NCBI RefSeq assembly: GCF_002086695.1
Contig: NZ_MVIH01000004.1
Span: 1-64,000, forward strand
Direction: 5' to 3'
Source of the DNA: Mycolicibacterium rhodesiae
Lineage (GTDB): Bacteria; Actinomycetota; Actinomycetes; Mycobacteriales; Mycobacteriaceae
Length of the DNA: 64,000 bases
Positions 16,034 through 26,054 of the stretch are shown here, piece after piece. The notes beneath the pieces were generated by a model. It was not told the DNA's origin. It did no database searches and was given only the letters and a program-made list of their open reading frames with translations. The translations under genes were made by a program, and so were the position numbers. The stretch's first letter is position 1. Each line of letters starts with the position of its first letter.

Positions 16034-17266
16034 TTACTTCGAGCTGCCGCTCGAGCCCGAGCTGCTCGACGACGAGCCCGAGGACGAGGACGAGGACGAA
16101 TCGCTCGACGAGCTGGACTCCGACTTGGTCTTCTTGCCACCGCTGAGCGCATCCGAGATCCGCTTGCCGATCTTGGCGAGCGGGTTCTGCGGCTTGGCCG
16201 GCTTGGTGGTGGGCTTGGTCGACGACGTCGGCGCCTTGGGGGCCACGGTGCCGGTCGACTTCGCGGGGGTGGTGGCGCTGTCGTCCGTCGACGTGGTGGT
16301 GTCGGTCGACGACGTGGTGTCGGTCGACGTGGTGTCGGTCGAGGTGCCGGCCTCGGTTGTCGAACCGGTGGTCTCGGTCTCGGTCGTCGTGCCGGTGGGC
16401 TCGGTCTCGGTCTCGGTCTTGACCTCCGCGGCCACCGTCGACTTGGCGGGGGACTTCGCGGCCGCGGACGATGCCGTGGTGCTGAGGCCGGCCGCGGACT
16501 TCACCGCGGTCTCGAGTCCCTTGATGTCGTTCTGAATGGTCGTCGCTGCCGCGCTGACCGCTCCGGCCAGTGCCGCGCCCGAGGGTGCACCGGGCAGGTT
16601 GTCCGAGATGGACGTCGCGACGTAGGCCAGGATCGCCGACAGCCCGTTGGTGCTGTAGCTGAAGCCGGCGCCGGTGGTGGGGTTGTAATCCGGGGTCTGC
16701 CCGTAGAAGAACAGGCTGGCCAGGATGCCGCCGCCGAGCTTGACCGGGCCGAGATCGAACGTCGGGACCAGCTGCGCGGCCGACGAGACGATCGAGTTGA
16801 TGACGTTCGGGATGCCGTAGTAGAACGTCGCCTGCGCGGCCTGGAAGATCGGCGAGCTGGTGCCGAAGAGCTCACCGGCGCCCACGTACGGAATCGACGG
16901 GAAGCCGACCTCGAAGAAGTAGTTGTCGAGGTCGAAGCCGGGGAGGAACGTCTCGGCGGCGTTGTCGACCAGGTAGTACAAGACACCCGACGCGCCGCTG
17001 ACGTAGACGTCGCTCACACCCGGGTAGTAGGTGTTGTCGGCCTGGATGTAGCCGCCCCAGCCGAACCAGTAGGCGTCGTTGATGCCCTGGATGGTGATGT
17101 CGGTGATCGCCGTCAGCTCGTACTTGGCCGTCGACAGCGGCAGCGGGGTGGAGGCACCCAGCGCGATGTCGTGAGTCGGAAGGTACGCCGGTGCGGCGGC
17201 GACGATGGCGGCGGCACTGGCCAGTGCCGCGCCGGTCATCAGGAAAGGCCGAGTCCTTGACGCCAT
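16034..17266 (-). CDS. Secreted mycobacterial protein with Ser/Thr-rich tail
   Basis: A 410-aa exported protein of unknown function. The signal peptide MASRTRPFLMTGAALASAAA is the characteristic start of a mycobacterial secreted-protein family I recognise only by sequence. The body (about 40-280) is aromatic- and Gly-rich with several short hydrophobic stretches (SGASGVLYYLVDNAAETFLP). From about 300 the chain turns to low complexity: ETETEP, TTSTDTTS repeats, a Lys/Pro segment, then a tail of about 30 residues nearly all Ser and Gly. The ATG at 17266 follows AAGGGGA, whereas the upstream extension lacks these features. It is likely cell-wall associated (inference). Confidence 0.85.
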   Translation of the reverse strand: MASRTRPFLMTGAALASAAAIVAAAPAYLPTHDIALGASTPLPLSTAKYELTAITDITIQGINDAYWFGWGGYIQADNTYYPGVSDVYVSGASGVLYYLVDNAAETFLPGFDLDNYFFEVGFPSIPYVGAGELFGTSSPIFQAAQATFYYGIPNVINSIVSSAAQLVPTFDLGPVKLGGGILASLFFYGQTPDYNPTTGAGFSYSTNGLSAILAYVATSISDNLPGAPSGAALAGAVSAAATTIQNDIKGLETAVKSAAGLSTTASSAAAKSPAKSTVAAEVKTETETEPTGTTTETETTGSTTEAGTSTDTTSTDTTSSTDTTTSTDDSATTPAKSTGTVAPKAPTSSTKPTTKPAKPQNPLAKIGKRISDALSGGKKTKSESSSSSDSSSSSSSGSSSSSSGSSGSSK

Positions 17267-17641
17267 TGCTAATTCCCCTTGTTGGTGCGGTTCGCCAGGG
17301 TCGTGACGAACTCGGTGCTTTGCTGATACGAATCTTAGAAGATCCTGATAGATACTAGGGGGCTGTTTGCCCCTCGGCAAGCGGTACCACGGAATTCAGG
17401 GACTTAAGTACTTCGCTTTTTTCACACCAATCACGCAGGATGGGCGGGCGTCCGGTAGCCAATTGACGGTGGAGAAACATTCGGGTTACCGATGTGTTGC
17501 ACGTGTTCGCTAACGCCGTAGGTCCCAGAACCTTGACGTCAATAACAAACTGGTTTGCCACGCCCTTTGCTAACCACACGATCGACAGGGCCGCCGAGCA
17601 GGGGTGCCCCGGATTTGCTGAATGCCTGAGAACTTCTCAGC
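17267..17641. other. Intergenic region, lower GC, promoter of the secreted protein
   Basis: No gene is seen. The GC content is visibly lower than around it, with a T6 tract near 17418 and an AAGTACTT palindrome near 17405. It follows the start of the secreted-protein gene, so should contain its promoter. A short GGGGC-TGTTT-GCCCC hairpin lies near 17359-17373. Confidence 0.4.
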
Positions 17642-19630
17642 TCAGCGTCGGCGCCGGCGCGACCGCAGGTAGTCGCCCACGACCGCCGCGCCCAGACCGT
17701 CGAGGTCGGGAACCACCACCCGACCTTCGACCCGGCGAGCGACCTGATCGATGAATCTGGCCAGGCCGGGGTCGTTTCCGAGCCGGAAGATCGTCACCTG
17801 CGCACCGAGTCTGGCGACCTCGTCGAAGCCGCGCACAGTGTGGGCGATCGTCCGCGGATGGGGAGGGTAGTCAAAAAACACCGACGAACCCCGACCGTCG
17901 AAATCCTCCAGGTGCGCCGTCGGCTCACCATCGGTGACCACCAGCACCACCGGTTGGGCGTTGGGGTGGCGGCGCAGATGCCGGACCGCCAGCGCCAGCG
18001 CATGGTGCAGATTGGTGCCCTGCTCGTAGACGCCCTCGAGCCCGGTCAGCTCGGCCGCGGTCACGGTGCGGGCGTAACGGCCGAAGGCGATGATCTGCAG
18101 CGCATCCGAACGGAACCTCGTGCTCACCAAATGATTGAGCGCCAGCGCGGTCTGCTTCATCGGCAGCCACCGGTTCTCCATCACCATCGAGAACGACGTG
18201 TCGACCAGCAGCGCCACCGCCGACTGCGTGCGAGTCTCGGTTTCCGACACCTCGACGTCGTCGACACTGATCCGCAGCGGCCCTTCGGTCGGCCCGCCGG
18301 CCCGCCGAAGTACCGCGTTGGTCAGGGTGCGGGTGACGTTCCAGGGCTCGGTGTCGCCGAACGCCCATGGCCGGGTGGCACCGGTGAGTTCGCCGGCCGC
18401 GCCGGCACGACGGGTGTCACGCTCGCCGTGGCGGCCCGAAAGCTGTTGGGCGACATCGCGAAGCGCGGTCTGCCCGAGTTGACGCATGGCCTTCGGCGAG
18501 AGCCGCCACTGCCCGTCGGAGCCGCGGTCCAGGAAGCCCTGGTTCATCAGGGCCCGTTCCAGTTCGGCCAGCGTCCGCGCATCGATGGCGGCCTGATCAC
18601 CGAGCTGGCGCGCCAACGCGTCGAGGTCGACGTCGTCCATGGTGGCACCGGCATAGCTCTGCGAGAGCTGCTCGGCGAGCTGTTCGAGTTCGGCGATGTC
18701 GGCCATCGCCTGGGCACCCTCCCCCATGCCGAGCGGGTTGTCGCCGGAGAATTCCGACGAACCGGTCCAGTCCTCGCCTGGACGCGCTGCCTGCAGGTGG
18801 GAGTCGAGCCGATTCAGCGCGTTCATCAGTTGCGGCGAACCGAAAGCCTGCTGCGCCAACGCATCCAGCTCGGCGCGCTGGTCCGGGGTGAGGCTGTTGC
18901 GGAAGCGCTGCGCGGCGGCGGCCCGCTGGGCCAGCGAATCGAGTAGTTCCTCGACGTTCTGCGGATTCTCCGGAAAGTACTGGCCGTGCTTGCGCATGAA
19001 GTTGTCGAAATCTTGCGCGCTGTCCTCGCCACGAGAGTGCTTGTCCAGCAGGTCGTTCAGGTCGTCGAGCATCTCGTTGACCGCTTGCCGGTCCTCATCG
19101 GTGGCGTTCTCCAGCGCCTGCTTCATGCCGGCGAACCGCTGATCGAGCATCTCCCGGCCGAGCAGATCCTTGATCTGCTCGTACTTCTGGCGCGCTTCGG
19201 GGCTGCGCCAGTTGTAGTCCGACAGCTCTTGCACGGCCTTGGCCGGCGACGGTGACAGCGACTCTATCTGCAGCTCCTGGAATCGAGCGTCATCGTCCAG
19301 TGCGCGCGCCAGCTCTTTGCGCTCGGAGAGCACCGCGTCGTCGAGCAGCTTCTTGATCTCCTGCAGAGTGCCGTCGAGGTTGTTGCGGTTCAACAATTCT
19401 CGACGCCGACGGTTCACCTCCGCGGCGAGCCGGTCGGCGCCCGTGGTGTTCTTGGTTCCGCGGCGCAACAGCTCGGACAAGGCACGCCGCGGCGAGGTGC
19501 CTTCCATGACGTCCTGCCCGATCTGTTCGAGCGCATCGCGCAGATCCACCGGCGGGGCAAGCGGATCAGGGCCCCCGGTATAGGCCGAATACCGGGAGTC
19601 GTGTGAGTGTCCCCGATCCGCTTTAGCCAT
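17642..19630 (-). CDS. VWA-domain protein paired with a MoxR-type ATPase
   Basis: A 662-aa protein. The long N-terminal part (to about 420) is charged and helical with many Leu/Glu/Arg heptad-like stretches. The C-terminal von Willebrand A domain has the metal-ion site DxSxS as VDTSFSM near residue 475 and the later VTDGEPTAH. MoxR ATPases and VWA proteins commonly work as a chaperone pair, here with the overlapping upstream gene (8-base overlap). Orthologue of Rv0959. Annotation as magnesium chelatase subunit D is a fold-level similarity and not evidence for chlorophyll chemistry. Confidence 0.88.
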   Translation of the reverse strand: MAKADRGHSHDSRYSAYTGGPDPLAPPVDLRDALEQIGQDVMEGTSPRRALSELLRRGTKNTTGADRLAAEVNRRRRELLNRNNLDGTLQEIKKLLDDAVLSERKELARALDDDARFQELQIESLSPSPAKAVQELSDYNWRSPEARQKYEQIKDLLGREMLDQRFAGMKQALENATDEDRQAVNEMLDDLNDLLDKHSRGEDSAQDFDNFMRKHGQYFPENPQNVEELLDSLAQRAAAAQRFRNSLTPDQRAELDALAQQAFGSPQLMNALNRLDSHLQAARPGEDWTGSSEFSGDNPLGMGEGAQAMADIAELEQLAEQLSQSYAGATMDDVDLDALARQLGDQAAIDARTLAELERALMNQGFLDRGSDGQWRLSPKAMRQLGQTALRDVAQQLSGRHGERDTRRAGAAGELTGATRPWAFGDTEPWNVTRTLTNAVLRRAGGPTEGPLRISVDDVEVSETETRTQSAVALLVDTSFSMVMENRWLPMKQTALALNHLVSTRFRSDALQIIAFGRYARTVTAAELTGLEGVYEQGTNLHHALALAVRHLRRHPNAQPVVLVVTDGEPTAHLEDFDGRGSSVFFDYPPHPRTIAHTVRGFDEVARLGAQVTIFRLGNDPGLARFIDQVARRVEGRVVVPDLDGLGAAVVGDYLRSRRRRR

Positions 19631-21005
19631 AGACGGTTTCGCCTTCTCCTGTCACCTTGTCGATCCGCTTGGCGAGATACAGTGCCTCCAGGGCCAATTC
19701 GAGCGCCGCGGCGCGTTCGCCTTCGGTTTCGGCATCCAGCCGCTTGGCGATCTCGTCGATCACCGGCAGGTCCGGCAGCGCCGCGAGCACGTCCTTGGCC
19801 GCGACCTGCTCACCGGTGGTCACCGCGGAGCCACCCTCGACGGCCGCAACCAGCGTGCCGACGTCGATGCCGCCAAGCACCCGCTGCGCGGTGTCGGCGG
19901 TGGCGCGCCGCAGCAGGTGCTCGAGCACCGCCTGTTCGCGCCCTTCCTCGCCGGACTCGAACTCCAGCTTGCCGCGCAGCACGTCGATGATCGTGCCCAG
20001 GTCGACCACGCGCGCCACCGGCTCCTCCTCGCCGAGAATCGCGCCGCGGTGGCGAGCCGACGCGGCGACGGTCTCGGCGGCGGCGATCGCGAAGCGCGCC
20101 GACACACCGGAGCGCTGGTCGACCGAATTGGACTCGCGCAGATAGCGCGCGAACCGGGCAATGATCTGCATCAGGTAGGTCGGAACCTGCGCGGACAGGT
20201 GTGCCTCCTGGGTGATCACGCCGACCTCCGCATCCAGCTCACGCGGATAGTGGGTGCGGATCTCCGCGCCGAAGCGGTCCTTCAGCGGGGTGATGATGCG
20301 CCCACGGTTGGTGTAGTCCTCGGGGTTGGCGCTGGCGACCACCAGCACGTCCAGCGGCAGCCGCAGCGTGTAGCCACGCACCTGGATGTCGCGCTCCTCC
20401 ATGACGTTGAGCATCGAGACCTGGATGCGCTCGGCCAGATCGGGCAGCTCGTTGACCGCGACGATGCCGCGATGCGCCCGCGGGATCAGGCCGTAGGCGA
20501 TGGTCTCCGGGTCACCGAGACTGCGACCCTCGGCGACCTTGATCGGGTCGATGTCACCGACCAGGTCCGCCACGCTGGTATCGGGGGTGGCCAGCTTCTC
20601 GGTATAGCGCTCGCTGCGGTGGCGCCACTCGATGGGCAGATCGTCACCCGACTCCCCTGCCCGCCGGATCGACTCCGGCGTGATCGGCGTGTAGGGATGC
20701 TCGCCGAGTTCGGATCCGGCGATCACCGGCGTCCACTCGTCGAGCAGATTCTGCAACGAGCGCAGCAGGCGGGTCTTGCCCTGCCCGCGTTCGCCGAGCA
20801 GAACGAAGTCGTGCCCGGCGATCAGCGCTCGTTCCAGCTGCGGCAAGACGGTGTCCTCGAAGCCGAAAATGCCAGGCCAGACATCATCTCCTTCGGCCAG
20901 CGCGGTCAGGAGGTTCTCTCGGATCTCCTGCTTGACGCTGCGCTCGCGATGCCCGGTTGCGCGCAGTTCGCCAAGAGTGCGGGGGAGGTTGTCAGCTGAA
21001 GTCAC
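19623..21005 (-). CDS. MoxR/ChlI-type AAA+ ATPase
   Basis: A 460-aa AAA+ ATPase. Walker A is GERGQGKT at 71-78, Walker B lies around GIVAVNELPDL, and sensor 1 is in ASANPEDYTNRG. The helix-2-insert pattern (VRGYTLRLPLD) places it with MoxR/BchI families. The GTG at 21005 has a TAGCGT -10 six bases upstream, so the transcript is probably leaderless. It overlaps the VWA gene, its likely partner in folding or metal-centre assembly (inference). Orthologue of Rv0958. Confidence 0.9.
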   Translation of the reverse strand: MTSADNLPRTLGELRATGHRERSVKQEIRENLLTALAEGDDVWPGIFGFEDTVLPQLERALIAGHDFVLLGERGQGKTRLLRSLQNLLDEWTPVIAGSELGEHPYTPITPESIRRAGESGDDLPIEWRHRSERYTEKLATPDTSVADLVGDIDPIKVAEGRSLGDPETIAYGLIPRAHRGIVAVNELPDLAERIQVSMLNVMEERDIQVRGYTLRLPLDVLVVASANPEDYTNRGRIITPLKDRFGAEIRTHYPRELDAEVGVITQEAHLSAQVPTYLMQIIARFARYLRESNSVDQRSGVSARFAIAAAETVAASARHRGAILGEEEPVARVVDLGTIIDVLRGKLEFESGEEGREQAVLEHLLRRATADTAQRVLGGIDVGTLVAAVEGGSAVTTGEQVAAKDVLAALPDLPVIDEIAKRLDAETEGERAAALELALEALYLAKRIDKVTGEGETVYG

Positions 21006-21011
21006 CTCTCC

Positions 21012-21017
21012 ACGCTA
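21012..21017 (-). promoter_or_regulatory. -10 box of the MoxR-VWA operon
   Basis: On the minus strand TAGCGT is followed by six bases (GGAGAG) and then GTG. This gives transcription starting at the GTG itself. The GGAGAG abuts the start too closely to act as a normal ribosome binding site. Confidence 0.55.
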
Positions 21018-21089
21018 CGACTGCCACGCCACCGGGGCATTACGCGGTCAGCGCAAAGTCATATTTGACCGTGCCGGAATACCCCGCGG

Positions 21090-22667
21090 TCAGTGCGCGA
21101 AGTGCCGGGCCCCGGTGAGGTACAGCGTGATCCCGGCCTTCGCCGCGGCGTCGGTGACCAGCTCGTCGCGCATCGATCCGCCGGGATGCACGACGGCCTT
21201 GACCCCGGCCGCCGTCAGCGTCTCCAGGCCGTCCGGGAACGGGAAGAACGCATCGCTGGCGGCGACCGCACCGCGCACCCGCTCACCGCCGCGCTCCACC
21301 GCAAGCCGGGCCGCATCGACGCGGTTGACCTGGCCCATGCCCACCCCGACCGTGGCGCCGTCGGCGGCCACCACGATCGCGTTGGACTTCACCGCGCGGC
21401 AGGTGCGCCAGGCGAACTGCAGGTCGGCCAGCGTCGCGGCATCGGCCGCGGCACCGGTCGCCAGCGTCCAGTTCGCCGGGTCGTCACCGGAGGCGTCGAG
21501 GGCGTCGCGCTCCTGAATCAACAGGCCGCCACTGATCTGGCGCAGCTCGGCTCCGCCGACCGGCGGCTCGGAAGCGACGAGCACGCGAATGTTCTTCTTG
21601 CGGGCCAAGATCTCCACCGCACCGGGCTCGTATGCCGGCGCGATGATCACCTCGGTGAAGATCTCCGAGACGAACTCGGCCATCTCGACCGAGACAGCGG
21701 TGTTCGCCGCGATCACTCCGCCGAACGCGCTCAGCGGATCGCACTCGTGGGCCTTGCGGTGCGCATCGGCCACCGACACCGACGAGATTGCGATGCCACA
21801 CGGGTTGGCGTGCTTGATGATGGCCACGCAGATCTGCTCGTGATCGAACGCCGCCCGCCAGGCCGCGTCGGCATCGGTGAAGTTGTTGTAGGACATCTCT
21901 TTTCCGTGCAGCTGCTCGGCCTGCGCCAGACCCGGCCAGCCGGACTCGTCGCTATAGAGCGCGGCCTGCTGATGCGGGTTCTCGCCGTAGCGCAGCTGCG
22001 ACGTGCGCCGCCAGGTGCGTCCGACCCACGCCGGGAGAAGTGTCGCCCCGTCTTCTTCGGGCGCCAGCACCGAGCCCATCCAGCCGGCAACCGCGACGTC
22101 GTACTCGGCGGTGTGCCGAAAAGCCAGTGCCGCCAACTTCTGTCGCTCGGCGAGCGTGAAACCGCCGGACCGGACCGCGGCCAGCACTCCGTCGTACCCG
22201 AGCGGGTCGACGACGACGGCCACGCTGGCGTGGTTCTTGGCCGAGGCACGCACCATCGACGGACCGCCGATGTCGATCTGCTCGACGCACTCCTCCACTT
22301 CGGCGCCCGAGTCCACCGTTTCGGTGAACGGATAAAGGTTGACCACGACGAGATCGAACGGCTCGATCTTCAGCTCGCCGAGAGCCGCGAGGTGTTCCGG
22401 CTTGCGGGTGTCGGCGAGCAGGCCGGCGTGGATGTGCGGGTGCAGTGTCTTGACCCGGCCGTCGAGCACCTCGGGGAAGCCGGTGACGAACTCCACCGGA
22501 GTTACCGGAATGCCCTTGTCCGCAATGGTTTTGGCGGTCGAGCCGGTGGAGACGATGGCGACACCCGCCTCGTGCAGACCCTGTGCCAGCGGAATCAGTC
22601 CGCTCTTGTCGTACACGCTGATCAGCGCGCGCCGGATCGGCCTCTTGCCTACAGTCCCCGCGGTCAT
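21090..22667 (-). CDS. purH: Bifunctional AICAR transformylase/IMP cyclohydrolase PurH
   Basis: Catalyses the last two steps of de novo IMP synthesis: formylation of AICAR by 10-formyl-THF, then ring closure. The 525-aa chain has an N-terminal cyclohydrolase (MGS-like) domain beginning [13 protein letters not shown] with [17 protein letters not shown], and a C-terminal transformylase domain with the catalytic Lys-His pair in [22 protein letters not shown] upstream of it, and [12 protein letters not shown] near the end. The start overlaps the purN stop by four bases, forming a purN-purH operon as in Rv0956-Rv0957. Confidence 0.97.
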   Translation of the reverse strand: MTAGTVGKRPIRRALISVYDKSGLIPLAQGLHEAGVAIVSTGSTAKTIADKGIPVTPVEFVTGFPEVLDGRVKTLHPHIHAGLLADTRKPEHLAALGELKIEPFDLVVVNLYPFTETVDSGAEVEECVEQIDIGGPSMVRASAKNHASVAVVVDPLGYDGVLAAVRSGGFTLAERQKLAALAFRHTAEYDVAVAGWMGSVLAPEEDGATLLPAWVGRTWRRTSQLRYGENPHQQAALYSDESGWPGLAQAEQLHGKEMSYNNFTDADAAWRAAFDHEQICVAIIKHANPCGIAISSVSVADAHRKAHECDPLSAFGGVIAANTAVSVEMAEFVSEIFTEVIIAPAYEPGAVEILARKKNIRVLVASEPPVGGAELRQISGGLLIQERDALDASGDDPANWTLATGAAADAATLADLQFAWRTCRAVKSNAIVVAADGATVGVGMGQVNRVDAARLAVERGGERVRGAVAASDAFFPFPDGLETLTAAGVKAVVHPGGSMRDELVTDAAAKAGITLYLTGARHFAH

Positions 22668-23293
22668 CCTATGGTCGCCTTTCTGCCGCTCCAGGTCACA
22701 CCGCGCTGCGCCAGCGCGGCCAGCACATCCACCAACAGCCGCCGTTCGGTGACCTTGATGCGTTCGTGCAACGTGTCTTCGTCGTCATCGTCGAAAATCT
22801 CGATGGGCTCCTGAGCCAGGATCGGGCCGGTGTCCACGCCGGCGTCCACCAGATGCACCGTGCATCCGGTGACCTTGACCCCGTAGGCCAGCGCGTCGGG
22901 CACCGCGTGAGCGCCCGGAAACGCCGGAAGCAGCGCCGGATGGGTGTTGACGACGCGGCCCAGGAATCGTGAAAGAAATTCCGGCCCAAGTATTTTCATG
23001 AACCCTGCCGAGACGATCAGGTCGGGACGGTGGGCTTCGGTGGCATCGGCGATCGCGGTGTCCCAGTCGGCGCGGCTCGGGTGGTCCTTCAGGCGCACAC
23101 AGAACGTGGGGATGGACGCGGCCTGCGCTATCTCGACGGCGCGGCAGTCCCGGTCCACCCCGACCGCGGCAACCCGCGCGGGATAGTCGCCGACGGCCGC
23201 GTTCAGCAGCGACTGCAGCAACGATCCGGTTCCCGAGGCCAGGACGACGAGTCGGGCCGGCGCACTCGGCGGTATGTGGATCGGATGCTGCAC
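22664..23293 (-). CDS. purN: Phosphoribosylglycinamide formyltransferase PurN
   Basis: Transfers a formyl group from 10-formyl-THF to GAR, the third step of purine synthesis. The 209-aa protein shows the [16 protein letters not shown] phosphate-binding start, the active-site Asn-His in [15 protein letters not shown] and the Asp in [15 protein letters not shown]. The start is GTG at 23293 with a TAGGCT -10 seven bases upstream, so it looks leaderless. First gene of purNH; Rv0956 orthologue. Confidence 0.96.
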   Translation of the reverse strand: MQHPIHIPPSAPARLVVLASGTGSLLQSLLNAAVGDYPARVAAVGVDRDCRAVEIAQAASIPTFCVRLKDHPSRADWDTAIADATEAHRPDLIVSAGFMKILGPEFLSRFLGRVVNTHPALLPAFPGAHAVPDALAYGVKVTGCTVHLVDAGVDTGPILAQEPIEIFDDDDEDTLHERIKVTERRLLVDVLAALAQRGVTWSGRKATIG

Positions 23294-23300
23294 GGCGATG

Positions 23301-23306
23301 AGCCTA
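23301..23306 (-). promoter_or_regulatory. -10 box of purNH (leaderless)
   Basis: Minus-strand TAGGCT with a seven-base gap to the purN GTG matches the mycobacterial -10 pattern for leaderless transcripts. No ribosome binding site is present. Confidence 0.55.
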
Positions 23307-23377
23307 ACGGAGCGTGTTTGTGCCTACCGGCCGCCGGGCACCCGAGGTTCACCGACGAGTTTTGAGGAGCATCGCCA

Positions 23378-23632
23378 ATGTCGATCTGCGACACGTGCGG
23401 AAACGATTACGACAAGGCGTTCACCGTCACCTTCTCCGACGGGCGAACCGCGACCTTCGACAGTGTTGAATGCGCGGCGGTAGAGCTGGCCCCGGCGTGC
23501 GCCCACTGCGGATGCCGGATCCTGGGCCACGGCATCGAGACCGAGGACGCGATGTTCTGTTGCGCGCACTGCGCCCGCAAGTCGAGCAACGCCGACGTCA
23601 ACGACCGCTGGCCGGTGCCGGCCGGCGCCTAG
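23378..23632 (+). CDS. Cys-rich small putative metal-binding protein, 84 aa
   Basis: Nine cysteines are arranged as CDTC (4, 7), C32, CAHCGC (41, 44, 46) and CCAHC (61, 62, 65), with His43, His51 and His64 among them. This suggests one or two zinc sites of treble-clef or metallothionein-like character. The ATG at 23378 is preceded by GAGG. It converges with perM, and the two stop codons overlap on opposite strands (23629-23632). I recognise similar small proteins in mycobacteria but know no proven function. Confidence 0.8.
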   Translation: MSICDTCGNDYDKAFTVTFSDGRTATFDSVECAAVELAPACAHCGCRILGHGIETEDAMFCCAHCARKSSNADVNDRWPVPAGA

Positions 23633-25035
23633 CGTTCGGCGGGCCCGGATTCGATGTCGTCATCGACGACCATCAGGTCCTCGACGTCTTCGAGATCGGG
23701 TGCCGGCCGGACCGGCTGAGGCGGCGAGGCCGGTTCCGGCTCGGGTTCCGGTTCGGCCTCGGTGGCCGGGTCCGGCTCGGCCGCCATATCCGGGATCGGC
23801 GTGGTGAGCGCCTCGTCGTCGTCGGCGGCGAACTCGTCGTCGAACAGCGGTTCGTCGACCGGTGCCGCCGGAGCGGGCGGCTTCACCCGTCTCGGACGGC
23901 GCCGTACACCGCCGGTCAGGACCACGGTCAGCGCGCCGATGGCGAAGAACCAGAAGAACACCGCCGGACCGAAGGTGGCCTGGTCCACCCCGACGTCGCC
24001 GAAATTGCCGAGCTGCCCGCCGCCGGCGTAACCCAGGACGGCCATCGTGGCCGCCGCCAGCAGCGACGCGACCGCCACTTTCGCCAAAGCCGTCGGCCAG
24101 GGCAGCGGTCTGCGCGCGCACTGCTGCCCGACCGCCACCCCGGACGCGGCACCGACGATCAGCAGCGCCACCCAGACCGGACCGAGCGGTGGCGTCGGAA
24201 CCGCGGCCAGGATCGGTACCGCCGGGATATCACCGCCGAAGACGGTGAACGAGCTGAACGTGGCGAACCCGATGTGGGCGCTCGAGCCGACCGCCATCGC
24301 CGAGGTCCCGACGATCACGTTGGGCACATACAGGGCGGACAGCAACGTGAGGCTGAGTTGCCCGAAGAGCGAATCGGTGACCGCGTACAGCTCGTGCATG
24401 GTGCCCCAGTGCACGACCAGCGACACCGCGGTGACCGCGCCGGACAATCCCAGCAGCGCCAACAGGCCCGCCATCGCAGCCCGCACGGTGTCGCCGAGCC
24501 ACAGCGGCAACCGCAGGGCCGTCAGGGCACGCCACCCCACCTGAGAGCCGACACCGATCACCGCTCCGAGTCCGTGCACGGCCAGCACTCCGGAGAATGC
24601 GCGCAGCGCGCTCGGGGTCTGCAGCTCGGTGATCACCGACGAGGCATCGTGGATGACGGCCAGCGCGATCGCGGCGAACAGCAGCGGGCCGCCGACGGCC
24701 GACGCGACGATCCAGCGGGTCACGAACCAGGAGGCGTGCGGCGAGGTCGCGTGAGCGCAGGTCCGTGCGGTGCCCGCGACCATCAGCAGCACGGGCAGCA
24801 GCGGCAACACCGCAAGCTGGTGGCCTGCGATCGAGATGGGCACCTGGTGCACGGCCAGCCACATGCTGGCGATCGCACCCAAGGTGCCCGTCATGTCGCT
24901 GTTGGCGATGACGAGCTGCAGCAGAGTCACCGCGGCGATCACCACAAGCGCGACCACCGACGGGCCGAACGCAACCCGGACCAGGTCACGCGCTTGGCGC
25001 GCGCCGACTGGCCGCTTGTCCTCCATCCGTGTCAC
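23629..25035 (-). CDS. perM: Integral membrane cell-division protein PerM
   Basis: A polytopic inner-membrane protein of about 468 aa with roughly ten hydrophobic helices (for example [17 protein letters not shown] and [13 protein letters not shown]), followed from about residue 385 by a cytoplasmic tail that is Pro/Glu/Asp-rich ([15 protein letters not shown]). The M. tuberculosis orthologue Rv0955, PerM, supports septum formation through FtsB. The start is GTG at 25035; an ATG three codons on (25026) is possible. It lies 40 bp downstream of the Rv0954-like gene start region but on the same strand after its stop... the two may be co-ordinated, as both belong to the division network. Confidence 0.85.
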   Translation of the reverse strand: MTRMEDKRPVGARQARDLVRVAFGPSVVALVVIAAVTLLQLVIANSDMTGTLGAIASMWLAVHQVPISIAGHQLAVLPLLPVLLMVAGTARTCAHATSPHASWFVTRWIVASAVGGPLLFAAIALAVIHDASSVITELQTPSALRAFSGVLAVHGLGAVIGVGSQVGWRALTALRLPLWLGDTVRAAMAGLLALLGLSGAVTAVSLVVHWGTMHELYAVTDSLFGQLSLTLLSALYVPNVIVGTSAMAVGSSAHIGFATFSSFTVFGGDIPAVPILAAVPTPPLGPVWVALLIVGAASGVAVGQQCARRPLPWPTALAKVAVASLLAAATMAVLGYAGGGQLGNFGDVGVDQATFGPAVFFWFFAIGALTVVLTGGVRRRPRRVKPPAPAAPVDEPLFDDEFAADDDEALTTPIPDMAAEPDPATEAEPEPEPEPASPPQPVRPAPDLEDVEDLMVVDDDIESGPAER

Positions 25036-25075
25036 TCGACGCGCCGGTCAGGCGTGGTGCGCGAAGAGCGCCCGG

Positions 25076-25885
25076 TTAGGACGGGCTCTGACCCGACGGC
25101 GACGATGACGGCGCCTGGGGCTGCTGCTGTTCCGGCTGTCCGGCGGGCTGCTGCTGGCCCGAGCCGCTCGACGGCGGCGGGCTGAAGCTCGGGAAACCGG
25201 TCGGCGGGGTGGGCGGACCGCTCTGCGCGCCGCCGAAGTTCGACGGACCGGACGGGTATCCGCCGCCGTACTGGGACGGGTAGTTCGGCCGCGGCGGGAG
25301 TCCCTGCGGAGGGCCCTGCGGACCGGGCTGGCCGTAGTAACCGCCGGGAGGCGGGCCGTACTGACCGAACTGTTCGTAGCGGGGCCGGGGCGCGGGCGCG
25401 GTGATGATGCCGGCCTCCAGCAGCAGGGCCGCCACCGCGGCGATGGCCTGGAGCAGGGTGAAGGCGAGCAGCAGCCACAGCCCCCAGCCGACGGAGAAGC
25501 CGGTCGGCTTGCTGATGACCTGCGCGATCGCCATCAGCACCGCGATCACCGATGCGGTGGCGATGACGCCGCCGTAGTCCCGGGCCTTGGGCAGCAGGGC
25601 GGCCGCCGCGAGCAGCGCGGCGACCAGCGTCGCGACCACCGGGTAGCCGCCGCCACCGCCGGTCAGCTCGGCGCCGCCGAAGGGACCGAGATCGGCGTGG
25701 ACCGTCAGGATCGGCCCGAAGCTGGCCAGGTACGCCGCCAGCCCGAGCACGATGGCTGCGACGTTCAGGTACTGCGGCAGCTTGCTCGGTCCGGCCTCGG
25801 CCGGCGCGAACGACGACGTGGGCGCACCGTAAGGACCGGTCGGCTGCGACGGTTGGTAGCCCGGATTCGTGGGCGGGTAAGTCAT
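25076..25885 (-). CDS. DUF5336 membrane protein, Rv0954 homologue
   Basis: A 269-aa protein. A short Pro/Gln/Tyr-rich N-terminus is followed by four transmembrane helices between about 40 and 170 (LNVAAIVLGLAAYLASFGPI first), then a long tail rich in Pro, Gly, Gln and Ser with YGPPPGGYYGQPG-type repeats. The ATG at 25885 has a strong ribosome binding site (AAGGAGAG); the longer upstream frame is not family-like. Rv0954 has been reported as a member of the mycobacterial division network, and its neighbour here is perM on the same strand, 40 bp downstream. Confidence 0.88.
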   Translation of the reverse strand: MTYPPTNPGYQPSQPTGPYGAPTSSFAPAEAGPSKLPQYLNVAAIVLGLAAYLASFGPILTVHADLGPFGGAELTGGGGGYPVVATLVAALLAAAALLPKARDYGGVIATASVIAVLMAIAQVISKPTGFSVGWGLWLLLAFTLLQAIAAVAALLLEAGIITAPAPRPRYEQFGQYGPPPGGYYGQPGPQGPPQGLPPRPNYPSQYGGGYPSGPSNFGGAQSGPPTPPTGFPSFSPPPSSGSGQQQPAGQPEQQQPQAPSSSPSGQSPS

Positions 25886-26054
25886 GGCCTCTCCTTCAGC
25901 CTTGTCACGCCGCGCATCCCCCGCGGCGCTGCGTCGGTTGTGGCTCGCGAACGGACCCGCAGGTCGGCGTTCCCACACCACGCTATCGCACAGCGCCGTG
26001 GCCGCCACGACCATCGGCGTGTCACACAGACAGTTGGCAACCCGCCGGCACCCG

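Noticed and set aside
17642..21005. Magnesium chelatase for chlorophyll synthesis
   Set aside because: The fold is shared, but no other chlorophyll or haem-branch gene is near; a MoxR/VWA chaperone pair is the better reading.
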